DNA from: Calliopsis andreniformis
Lineage: Eukaryota; Arthropoda; Insecta; Hymenoptera; Andrenidae
Length of the DNA: 64,000 nt
Assembly (NCBI RefSeq): GCF_051401765.1
Contig: NW_027480598.1
Coordinates: 496,001-560,000 of the forward strand
Direction of reading: 5' to 3'
This document shows positions 53,954 to 64,000 of the stretch, piece after piece; the stretch's first letter is position 1; every line of letters starts with the position of its first letter. The position numbers were made by a program, and so were the translations under genes. The notes under the pieces were generated by a model. The model was not told the origin of the DNA, did not search any database, and saw only the letters and a list, made by a program, of their open reading frames with translations.

Positions 53954-55097
53954 CCTCAATCCTCAATCTTCAATCCTCAATACCCAATCTTCAATCCCCA
54001 ATCCTCAATCCTCAATTATCAATACTCAATCCTCAAACCTCAATCCTCAACAGTCAGCCCTCGTCCTCAATCCTCAAACCTGAATCCTCAATCCTCAATA
54101 TTCAATCATCAATATTCAATCTTCAATCCTCAATCCTCAGTCCTCAATCCTCAATCCTCAATCCTCAATATTCAACACACAACCCTCAGCCATCAATCCT
54201 CAATACTCAACCACCAATCCTCAATTCTCAATACTGAATAGAATATACTGAATTCTCATGGTTGAATACTCAATCCAAAATATTCAATAATCAAATCTCA
54301 ATCCTCAAACATCAGTTCTCAGCACTCAATCCTCAGCACTCAGTCCAATCTCTTCAATCCTCCATCCTCGATCCTCAATCCTCAGGAGTCAATCCTCAAT
54401 CCTCAATTCCCAACCCTCAATCCTCAGTCCTCAGACCTCAATCCCGAATCCTCAATCCTGAATCCTCATCCCCCAATCCTCAATCTTCAATCCTCAATAC
54501 ACAATCTTCAATAATCAATCCTCAATTCTCAAACCACAATCCTCAATCTTCAATCCTCAATGCTCAATCCTCAAACCTCAATCCTCGGTCGTCAATACTC
54601 AAGCCTCAATCCTCAAACCTCAATCATCAACCGTCAGTCCTCGTCCTCAATCCTCAACCCTCAATCCTCAATCCTCAATCTTCAATCCTCGATACTCAAT
54701 ATTCAATCCTCAATCCTGAATCCTCAATCCTCAATCTTCAATCCTCAATCCTCAATCCTCAATCCTCAATCCTCCATCCTCATTCTTCAGTCCTCAATAC
54801 CCAATCCTCAATCTTCAATCCTCAATCCTCAATCCTCAATTCTCAGTCCTCAATCCTCAGCCCTGAGTCCTCAAACCTCAATCCTCAACCCTCAGCCCTC
54901 ACCCACAATCCTCAATCCTCAATCCTCAATCCTTAATCTTCAATCCTCAATACTCAATCTTCAATCCTCAATCCTCAATCCTCAATCTTCAGTCCTCAAT
55001 ACTCAATCTTCAATCCTCAATCCTCAATCCTCAATCCTCAATTCTCAATCCTCAATCCTCAGTCCTCAGTCCTTAAACCTCAATCCTCAAACCTCAA
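53954..55097. repeat. Mosaic segment with one TATACTG-type A island
   Basis: It has an A island at 54240. The sequence after it matches 51491-52140 (offset 2,771) and 60615-61289 (offset 6,353). Confidence 0.78.
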
Positions 55098-55990
55098 TCC
55101 TCAATATTCAACACACAACCCTCAGCCATCAATCCTCAATACTCAACCACCAATCCTCAATTCTCAATACTGAATAGAATATACTGAATTCTCATGGTTG
55201 AATACTCAATCCAAAATATTCAATAATCAAATCTCAATCCTCAAACATCAGTTCTCAACACTCAATCCTCAGCACTCAGTCCAATCTCTTCAATCGTCCA
55301 TCCTCGATCCTCAATCCTCAGGCGTCAATCCTCAATCCTCAATCCTCAACCCTCAATCCTCAGTCCTCAAACCTCAATCCCGAATCCTCAATCCTGAATC
55401 CTCAATCTTCAGCACTCAGTCCTCAACAATCAATTGTCTATCCTCAATCCTCTACAGAATATCCTCAATTCACAGTTTTCAATACTCAATCCCCATTCTT
55501 CAATCTTCAAATCTCAATCCCCAAACATCAATTCTCATCACTCCACCCTCAACACTCAGTTCTCAATCTTCAATCCTCAATCCTCAATCCTCAATCTTCA
55601 ATCCTCAATACTCAATCTTCAATCCTCAATCCTCAATTCTCAATCCTCAATACTCAATCCTCAATCGTCAATCCTCAATCCCCAATCCTCAATCTTCAAT
55701 ACTCAATCCTCAATCCTCAAACCTCAATCCTCAGTCTTCAGTCCTCAATGCTCAATCCTCAATCCTCAATCCTCGGTCCTCAATACTCAAGCCTCAATCC
55801 TCAAACCTCAATCATCAACCGTCAGTCCTCGTCCTCAATCCTCAACCCTCAATCCTCAATCCTCAATCTTCAATCCTCGATACTCAATATTCAATCCTGA
55901 GTCCTCAATCCATCAATCCTCAATCTTCAATCCTCAATCCTCAATCCTCAATCTTCAATCCTCAATCCTCATTCTTCAGTCCTCAATACC
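55098..55990. repeat. Region V segment with TATACTG-type A plus B pair, copy 2
   Basis: It has an A island at 55176 and a B island at 55456, 280 bp apart, matching 49190-50100 at offset 5,908. The B core begins acagaatatcc after ctctacag, the same private reading as at 49548. Confidence 0.82.
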
Positions 55991-56600
55991 CAATCCTCAA
56001 TCTTCAATCCTCAATCCTCAATCCTCAATTCTCCAACCTCAACCCTCAGCCCTGAGTCCTCAAACCTCAATCCTCAACCCTCAGCCCTCACCCACAATCC
56101 TCAATCCTGAATCCTCAAATCCTCAATCCTCAATCCACAATCCTCAATCTTCGATCCTCAATACTCAATCTTCAATCCTCAATCCTCAATCCTCAATCCT
56201 CAGTCCTCAAACCTCAATCCTCAAGCCTCAGCCCTCATCCTCAATCCTCAATCCTGAATCCTCAAATCCTCAATCCTCAATCCACAATCCTCAATCTTCG
56301 ATCCTCAATACTCAATCTTCAATCCTCAATCCTCAATCCTCAATCATCAATCCTCAATCCTCAATCCTCAATTCTCAATCTTCAATCCTCAATCCTCAAT
56401 CCTCAATCCTCAATCCTCCATCCTCAGTCCTCATTCTTCAATCCTCAATACCCAATCCTCAATCTTCAATCCTCAATCCTCAATCCTCAATTCTCAACCC
56501 TCAATCCTCAGTCCTCAGTCCTCAAACCTCAATCCTCAAACCTCAGCCCTCATCCTCAATCCTCAATCCTGAATCCCCAAATCCTCAATCCTCAATCCAC
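55991..56600. repeat. 147-bp duplication and entry into segment P
   Basis: The phrase gaatcctcaaatcctc begins at 56109 and 56256, 147 bp (21 heptamers) apart, with a diverged third occurrence at 56571. No islands are present. Confidence 0.72.
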
Positions 56601-57245
56601 AATCCTCAATCTTCAATCCTCAATCCTCAATCCTCAATTGTCAATCCTCAATCCTCTGTCCTCAGTCCTCAAACCACAATCCTCAACCCTCGGCCCTCAT
56701 CCTCAATTCTCAATCCTCAATCCTCAATCCTCAACCTTCAATCCTCAATACACAATCTTCAATAATCAATCCTCAATTCTCAATCCTCAATACTCAATCC
56801 TCAATCGTCAATCCTCAATCCCCAATCCTCAATCTTCAATCCTCAATCCTCAATCCTCAATCCTCAATCCTCAATCCGCTATCCTCAATCTTCAATCCTC
56901 AACACTCAATCTTCAATCCTCCATCCTCAATCCTCAGTCCTCAGTCCTCAATCCTCAATCGTCAGGCTTCAATCCTCAATACTCAATCTTCAATCCTCAA
57001 TCCTCAATCCTCATTCCTCAATCCTCATTCTTCAATCATCAATACCCAATCGTCAATCTTCAATCCTCAATCCTCAATCCTCAATTCTCAATCCTCAATC
57101 CTCAGTCCTCAGTCCTCAAACCTCAATCCTCAACCCTCAGCCCTCACCCTCAAACCTTAATCCTCAATCCTCAATCCTCAATCTTCAATCCACAATACTC
57201 AATCTTCAATCCTCAATCCTCAGTCCTCAATCTTCAATCCTCAAT
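56197..57245. repeat. Higher-order segment P, copy 2
   Basis: Matches 52905-53953. The join at its right edge runs into a phrase (aatgctcaatcctc) typical of the right edge of H3, so P and H3-like sequence were brought together by exchange. Confidence 0.82.
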
Positions 57246-59200
57246 GCTCAATCCTCAATCCTCAATCCTCAGTCCTCAATCCTCAATCCTCAATCCTCTA
57301 ACCTCAACCCTCAACCGTCAGTCCTCGTCCTCAAGCCTCAACCCTCAATCCTCAATCCTCAATCTTCAATCATCAATACTCAATCTTCAATCCTCAATCC
57401 TCAATCCTCAATCCTCAATCCTCAATCCTCAATATTCAAAGAACAACCCTCAACCATCAAACCTCAATACTCAACCATCAATCCTCAATTCTCAATACTC
57501 AATAGAATATCCTGAATTCTCATGGTTCAATACTCAATACACAATATTCAATTACCAAATCTCAATCCTCAAACATCAATCCTCAACACTCAATCCTCAA
57601 CACTCTGTCCTCTCTCTTCAATCCTCCATCCTCAATCCTCAATCCTCAAGCGTCAGTCCTCAATACTCAATCTTCAATCCTCAATCCTCAGTCCTCAATC
57701 TTCAATCCACAATGCTCAATCCTCAATCCTCAATCCTCAGTCCTCAATCCTCAACCCTGAATCCTCAGTCCTCAACCTCAATCCCGTATCCTCAATCCTG
57801 AATCCTCAATCTTCAACACTCAGTCCTCAAAAATCAATTGTCAATCCTCAATCCTCAATAGAATATCCTCATTTCACAGTTTTCAATACTCATTCCCCAT
57901 TCTTCAATCTTCAAATCTCAATCCACAAACATCAATTATCATCACTCAACCATCAACACTCAGTCCTCAATCTTCAATCCTCAATCCTCAATCCTCAATC
58001 TTCAATCCTCAATACCCAATCTTCAATCCTCAATCCTCAATTCTCAATCCTCAATACTCAATCCTCAAACCTCAATCTTCAACAGTCAGCCCTCGTCCTC
58101 AATCCTCAAACCTCAATCCTCAATCCTCAATATTCAATCATCAATATTCAATCTTCAATCCTCAATCCTCAGTCCTCAATCCTCAATCCTCAATCCTCAA
58201 TATTCAACACACAACCCTCAGCCATCAATCCTCAATACTCAACCACCAATCCTCAATTCTCAATACTGAATAGAATATACTGAATTCTCATGGTTGAATA
58301 CTCAATCCAAAATATTCAATAATCAAATCTCAATCCTCAAACATCAGTTCGCAGCACTCAATCATCAGCACTCAGTCCAATCTCTTCAATCCTCCATCCT
58401 CGATCCTCAATCCTCAGGCGTCAATCCTCAATCCTCAATCCTCAACCCTCAATCCTCAGTCCTCAAACCTCAATCCCGAATCCTCAATCCTGAATCCTCA
58501 ATCTTCAGCCCTCAGTCCTCAACAATCGATTGTCAATCCTCAATCATCTACAGAATATCCTCAATTCACAGTTTTCAATACTCAATCCCCATTCTTCAAT
58601 CTTCAAATCTCAATATCCAAACATCAATTCTCATCACTCTACCCTCAACACTTAGTTCTCAATCTTCAATCCTCAATCCTCAATCCTCAATCTTCAATCC
58701 TCAATACTCAATCTTCAATCCTCAATCCTCAATTCTCAATCGTCAATACTCAATCCTCAATCTTCAATCCTCAATCGTCAATCCTCAATCCTCAATCCTC
58801 AATCCTCGATCCTCAATCTTCATTCCTCAATACTCAATCTTCATACCTCCATCCTCAATCCTCAATCCTCAATCCTCAATCCTCAATCGTCATGCTTCAA
58901 TCCTCAATACTCATTCTTCAATCCTCAATCCTCAATCCTCATACCTCAATCCTCGTTCTTCAATCATCAATACCCAATCCTCAATCTTCAATCCTCAATC
59001 CTCACTCCTCATTTCTCAATCCTCAATCCTCAGTCCTCAGTCCTCAAACCTCAATCCTCAAACCTCATCACCCATCCTCAATCCTCAATCGACAATCCGC
59101 AATCCCCAATCTTCAATACTCAATACTCAATATTCAATCCTCAATCCTCAGTCCTCAAACATCAATTCTGAATCCTCAATCCTGAATCCTGAATCCTGAA
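57246..59200. repeat. Mosaic with A-B and A-B island pairs
   Basis: Islands: A 57504, B 57860 (gap 356), A 58272 (TATACTG type) and B 58552 (gap 280). A ccgtcagtcctcgtcc box lies exactly 189 bp upstream of 57504. The part 57803-58400 matches 51000-51597. Confidence 0.8.
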
Positions 59201-60073
59201 TTCTCAATCTTCAGCCCTGAGTCCTCTGCAATCAGTTGTCAATCCTCAATCCTCAATAGAATATCCTCAATTCACAGTTTTCAATACTCAATGCTCAATC
59301 TGCAATCTTCAGATCTCTATCCACAAACATCAATTCTCATCACTCAACCCTCAATACTCAGTCCCCAATCCTCAATCTTCAATCCTCAATCCTCAATCCT
59401 CAATCCTTAATCTTAATCTTCAATCCTCAATCCTCAATCCTCAATGCCCCATCCTCAATCTTCAATCCTCAATCCTCAATCCTCAATCCTCGATCCTCAA
59501 TCCTCAATCCTCAATCTTCAATCCTGAGTCCCAAATCCTCAATCTTCAATACGCAATCCTCAATCCTCAATCTTCAACACTCAATACTCAATCTTGAATC
59601 CTCAATCCTCAATCCTCAATCATCAATCTTCAATTCTCAATACTCAACCCTCAATCCTCAGTGCTCAATCCTCAGTCCTCAAACCTTAATCCCGAATCCT
59701 CAATCCTGAATCCTCAATCTTCAGCCCTGAGTCCTCTGCAATCAGTTGTCAATCCTCAATCCTCAATAGAATATCCTCAATTCACAGTTTTCAATACTCA
59801 ATGCTCAATCTGCAATCTTCAGATCTCTATCCACAAACATCAATTCTCATCACTCAACCCTCAATACTCAGTTCCCAATCCTCAATCTTCAATCCTCAAT
59901 CCTCGATCCTCAATCCTCAATCCTCAATCTTCAATCCTGAGTCCCAAATCCTCAATCTTCAATACGCAACCCTCAATCCTCAATCTTCAACACTCAATAC
60001 TCAATCTTGAATCCTCAATCCTCAATCCTCAATCATCAATCTTCAATTCTCAACACTCAACCCTCAATCCTCA
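59201..60073. repeat. Short tandem repeat of a B-island segment
   Basis: B islands at 59258 and 59768 share the ctgagtcctctgcaatcag left flank and lie 510 bp apart. The next shared phrase (cgatcctcaatcc, then gtcccaaatcctc) is only 413 bp apart (59491 and 59904), so the second unit has lost about 97 bp. Confidence 0.8.
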
Positions 60074-61289
60074 GTGCTCAATCCTCAGTCCTCAAACCTT
60101 AATCCCGAATCCTCAATCCTTAATCCTCAATCTTCAACACTCAGTCCTCAAAAATCAATTGTCAATCCTCAATCCTCAATAGAATATCCTCAATTCACAG
60201 TTTTCAATACTCAATCCCCGTTCTTCAACCTTCAAATCTCAATCCACAAACATCAATTATCAACACTCAACCATCAACACACAGTCCTCAATCTTCAATC
60301 CTCAATCCTCAATCCTCAATCTTCAATCCTCAATACACAATCATCAATCCTCAATCCTCAATTCTCAATCCTCAATACTCAATCCTCAAACCTCAATCCT
60401 CAACAGTCAGCCCTCGTCCTCAATCCTCAAACCTCAATCCTCAATCCTCAATATTCAATCATCAATACTCAATCTTCAATCCTCAATCCTCAGTCCTCAA
60501 CCCTCAATCCTCAATCCTCAATATTCAACACACAACCCTCAGCAATCAATCCTCAATACTCAACGACCAATCCTCAATTCTCAATACTGAATACAATACA
60601 CTGAATTCTCATGGTTGAATACTCAATCCAAAATATTCAATAATCAAATCTCGATCCTCAAACGTCAGTTCTCAACACTCAATCCTCAGCACACAGTCCA
60701 ATCTCTTCAATCCTCCATCCTCAATCCTCAATCCTCAGGCGTCAATCCTCAATCCTCAATTCCCAACCCTCAAACCTCAGTCCTCAGACCTCAATCCCGA
60801 ATCCTCAATCCTGAATCCTCAACCACCAATCCTCAATCTTCAATCCTCAATACACAATCTTCAATAATCAATCCTCAATTCTCAAACCTCAATCCTCAAT
60901 CTTCAGTCCTCAATGCTCAATCCTCAATCCTCAAACCTCGGTCCTCAATACTCAAGCCTCAATACTCAAACCTCAATCATCAACCGTCAGTCCTCGTCCT
61001 GAATCCTCAACCCTCAATCCTCAATCCTCAATCTTCAATCCTCGATACTCAATATTCAATCCTCAATCCTCAATCCTCAATCCTCAATCTTCAATCCTCA
61101 ATCCTCAATCCTCAATCCTCAATCCTCAATCCTCATTCTTCAGTCCTCAATACCCAATCCTCAATCTTCAATCCTCAATCCTCAATCCTCAATTCTCCAT
61201 CCTCAACCCTCAGCCCTGAGTCCTCAAACCTCAATCCTCAACCCTCAGCCCTCACCCACAATCCTCAATCCTCAATCCTCAATCCTTAA
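60074..61289. repeat. Region V segment, B then TATACTG-type A, copy 2
   Basis: It has a B island at 60181 and an A island at 60593 (reading acaatacactgaattc), 412 bp apart, matching 50950-52140 at offset 9,124. Confidence 0.82.
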
Positions 61290-62900
61290 TCTTCAATCCT
61301 CAATTCTCAATCTTCAATCCTCAATCCTCAATCCTCAATCTTCAGTCCTCAATACTCAATTTTCAATCCTCAATCCTCAATTCTCAATACTCAATACTCA
61401 ATCCTCAAACCTCAATCCTCAACCCTCAGCCCTCATCCTCAATCCTCAATCCTCAACCCCCAATCCTCAATCTTCAATCCTCAATACACAATCTTCTATA
61501 ATCAATCCTCAATCCTCAGTCCGCAATACTCAATCCTCAATCGTCAATCCTCAATCCCCAATCCTCAATCTTCAATCCTCAATCCTCAATCTTCAATCCT
61601 CAATCCCCAATCCTCATTCCTCAATCCTCATTCTTCAACCCTCAATACCCAATTCTCAATCTTCAATCCTCAATCCTCATTCCTCAACTCTCAATACTCA
61701 ATCCTCAGTCCTCAGTCATCAAACCTCAATCCTCAACCCACAGCCCTCATCCTCAATACTCAATCCTCAATCTTCAATTCTCAATCCTTAATCCTCAAGC
61801 CTCAGTCCTCAATCCTCAATCCTCAGTCCTCAAACCTCAATCCTGAATCCTCAATCCTGAATCCTCAGTCTTCAGACCTCAGACCTCAACAATCAGACGT
61901 CAATCCTCAAACCTCAATAGAATATCGTCAATTCACAGTTTTCAATACTCAATACTCTATCTGCAATCTTCAAATCTCTATCCACAAACATCAATTCTCA
62001 TCACTCAACACTCAACACTCAGTCCCCAATCCTCAATCTTCAATCCTCAATCCTCTAACCTCAACCCTCAACCGTCAGTCCTCGTCCTCAAGCCTCAACC
62101 CTCAATCCTCAATCCTCAATCTTCAATCCTCAATCCTCAATCCTCAATCTTCAATCCTCAATACTCAATCTTCAATCCTCAATCCTCAATTCTCAATCCT
62201 CAATACTCAATCCTCAATCGTCAATCCTCAATCGCCAGTCCTCAATCTTCAATCCTCAATCCTCCATCCTCAATCCTCAATCCTCAAACCTCTATCCTCA
62301 TCCGTCTGTCCTCGTCCTCAACCCTCAACCCTCAATCCTCAATCCTCGAACTTCAATCATCAATACTCAATGTTAAATCTTCATTCCTCAATCCTCAATC
62401 CTCAATCCTCAATATTCAACACACAACCCTCAACCATCAATCCTCAATACTCAACCATCAATCCACAATTCTCAATACTCAATAGAATATCCTGAATTCT
62501 CATGGTTCCATACTCAATCCACAATATTCAATAATCAAATCTCAATCCTCAATCATCAATTCTCAACACTCAAGCCCCAACACTCAGTCCTCTCTCTTCA
62601 ATCCTCCATCCTCAAACCTCAATCCTCAAGCGTCAATCCTCAATCCTCAATCCTCAACACTCAATCCTCAGTCCCCAATCCTCAATCTTCTATCCTCAAT
62701 ACTCAATCCTCAATACTCAACCCTCAATCCTCAATCTTCAGTCCTCAATACTCAATCTTCAATCCTCAATCATCAATCCTCAATCATCAATCCTCAATCT
62801 TCAATACTCAACCCTCAGTCCTCAATCCTCAATCCTCAATACTCAACCATCAATACTCAATCCTCAATACTCAAAAGAATATCCTGAATTCTCAGGATTC
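61290..62900. repeat. Mosaic with B, A and A* islands
   Basis: Islands: B 61919 (gaatatcgtcaattcac), A 62484, and a diverged A* at 62876 (aaaagaatatcctgaattc). A ccgtctgtcctcg box lies 182 bp upstream of 62484. Confidence 0.75.
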
Positions 62901-64000
62901 CATGCTCACACCTCAATCCTCAACCCTCAGCCTTAATTCTCAATCCTCAATCCACAAACCTCAATCCTCAATCCTCAACCGTCGGTCCTCGTCCTCATTC
63001 CTCAACCCTCAATCCTCAATCCTCCCATCTTCAATCATCAACACTCAATCTTCAATCCTCAACCATCAATCCTCAATGCTCAATCCTCAATCCTCAATAT
63101 TCAACACTCAACCTTCAACCATCAATCCTCAATACTCAATCATCAATCCTCAATCCTCAATACTCAATCATCAATCCTCAATCTTCAATACTCAATCCTC
63201 AATCCTCAATCCTCAGTCCTCAATCCTCAATCCTCAATCCTCAATCCTCATTCCTCAAATCTCAATCCTCAACCCTCAGACCTCATCCTCAACTCTCAAT
63301 TCTCAAACCTCAATCCTCATCCGTCAGTCCTCGTCCTCAACCCTCAATCCTCAATCCTCAATTCTCAATCCTCAATCCTCAATATTCTATCCTCCATCCT
63401 CAATCCTCAATCTTCAATCCTCAACCTTCAATCCTCAAAACTCAATCTTCAATCCTCAATCCTCAATCCTCAATCCTCAATCCTCAATCATCAATCCTCA
63501 ATCGTCAGTCTTCAATCCTCAACACTCAATCTTCAATCCACAATCCTCAATCCTCAATCCTCAATCCTCAATGTTCAAGCCGCAATACCCAATTCTCAAT
63601 CTTCAATCCTCAATCCTCAATCCTCAATCCTCAATCCTCAATCCTCAATCCTCAACCCTCAGACCTCATCCTCAATCCTCAATTCTCAAACCTCAATCCT
63701 CAATCCTCAATCTTCAATCCTCAATAATCGATCTCCAATACTAGATCCTCAATCCCCAACCCTCAGTCCTTAATCCTCAATCTTCAATCCTCAATCGCCA
63801 GTCCTCAATCTTGAATCCTCAATCCTCCATCCTCAGTCCTCAATCCTCACTCCTCAGTCCTCAATCCTCAATCCTCAAACCTCTATCCTCATCCGTCAGT
63901 CCTCGTCCTCAACCCTCTACCCTCAATCCTCAATCCCCGAACTTCAATCATCAATACTCAATGTTAAATCCTCAATCCTCTATCCTCAATCCTCAATCCT
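62901..64000. repeat. Island-free tail ending in a new partial copy
   Basis: Ordinary heptamers with no island for 1.1 kb and an irregular cctcccatcttc unit near 63022. From about 63867 the sequence repeats 62276-62409 at offset 1,591, with shared cctctatcctcatccg and aatgttaaatc landmarks, and is cut by the window end. Confidence 0.75.

Larger units (their letters stand above)
1..64000. repeat. Heptanucleotide (TCAATCC)n satellite array, whole window
   Basis: The + strand is a continuous head-to-tail run of the 7-mer TCAATCC and close variants, and the orientation never flips. The consensus has A2 T2 C3 and no G, so G on the + strand marks mutated units (TCAGTCC, TGAATCC, TCAATGC, TCGATCC). 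The pure unit contains no CpG. Both window edges lie inside the array. The unit resembles in kind, but not in sequence, the 7-bp satellites of Drosophila virilis (ACAAACT and relatives) and the short heptamer repeats of filamentous cyanobacteria. Length and lack of genes favour a eukaryotic satellite; that is inference. Frame content is explained by the unit: all + frames read SILNPQS cyclically, and all - frames meet TGA every 21 bases. Confidence 0.97.

Noticed and set aside
55434..56765. Open frame of 443 codons on the + strand
   Set aside because: Same cause: a 7-base repeat without G has no stop in any + frame. It begins at a TTG created by a variant heptamer and spans unrelated duplicated segments.
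748..62590. CRISPR array, with islands as repeats
   Set aside because: The sequence between islands is the same satellite and not unique spacers, spacing is hundreds of bases, and no cas-like gene is present.
748..62590. Islands as transposons or other mobile elements
   Set aside because: They keep the heptamer register across both ends, have no terminal inverted repeats or target duplications, and always share one orientation with their flanks.
1..64000. A surface or structural protein with heptad repeats
   Set aside because: The SILNPQS period puts a proline in every heptad, which does not fit a coiled coil, and the periodicity follows from the DNA unit and is the same in all frames.
1..64000. 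Telomeric repeat
   Set aside because: The G-rich strand GGATTGA has only GG pairs and matches no telomere motif I know. Heavy divergence and segment duplication fit an internal satellite better. A subtelomeric position cannot be excluded.
1..64000. Bacterial heptamer repeats of the cyanobacterial STRR kind
   Set aside because: Those are short intergenic runs; 64 kb without any gene would be extraordinary in a bacterium.
1..64000. Genes or RNA genes on the - strand
   Set aside because: TGA recurs every 21 bases in all - frames in regular stretches, and no tRNA- or rRNA-like sequence was seen.

Overview
The window is one unbroken satellite array. Reading the + strand from base 1 to base 64000, almost every position belongs to a 7-base unit, TCAATCC, or a one- or two-base variant of it (common ones: TCAATAC, TCAATCT, TCAGTCC, TCAACCC, TCAAACC, TCAATTC, TGAATCC). 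I see no credible protein gene, tRNA, rRNA, transposon, CRISPR array, promoter or terminator. The array enters at base 1 and leaves at base 64000, so neither edge is in view. A gene-free simple-sequence array this long is typical of eukaryotic heterochromatin (pericentromeric, subtelomeric or sex-chromosome satellite) and not of a bacterial chromosome, where heptanucleotide repeats exist but are short. The species cannot be named from this sequence.

The long open frames on the + strand are a by-product of the unit. Seven is not a multiple of three, so every + frame cycles through the same 21 bases and reads the same heptapeptide, SILNPQS, without a stop. The complement (GGATTGA)n has TGA every 21 bases in all three frames. 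These frames should not be annotated as genes.

The array has rich higher-order structure. I located 85 'islands' by eye. Each is a 112-bp block of 16 strongly diverged heptamers that stays in heptamer register. They fall into an A family (21 full copies, 8 of an ACAAT sub-type, 9 with a replaced 3' half, called A*) and a B family (47 copies). A and B align without gaps and so share an ancestor. Island starts quoted below are the first base of the agaat-like core; the 112-bp unit begins 5 bases earlier.

Layout: (I) 1-16.5 kb, a mosaic of 0.9-2.5 kb units copied two to four times, with mainly B and A* islands. (II) 16.5-30.05 kb, a 7.4-kb tandem duplication that looks nearly base-identical. 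(III) 29.8-39.8 kb, tandem units of about 3.4 kb passing into tandem units of 2.0 kb. (IV) 39.8-46.7 kb, a 3,408-bp tandem duplication with a nested 718-bp repeat. (V) 46.7-61.3 kb, a scrambled mosaic marked by a diagnostic A sub-type (TATACTG). (VI) 61.3-64 kb, a tail whose last 134 bases start a new copy of sequence seen 1,591 bp earlier.

The sequence shows how a 7-bp satellite can build a hierarchy (heptamer, 112-bp island, 0.4-7.4 kb segment) through local duplication, deletion and exchange. Nothing here shows a function. The near-perfect large duplications could be recent biology or assembly duplication, and the sequence alone cannot separate the two.
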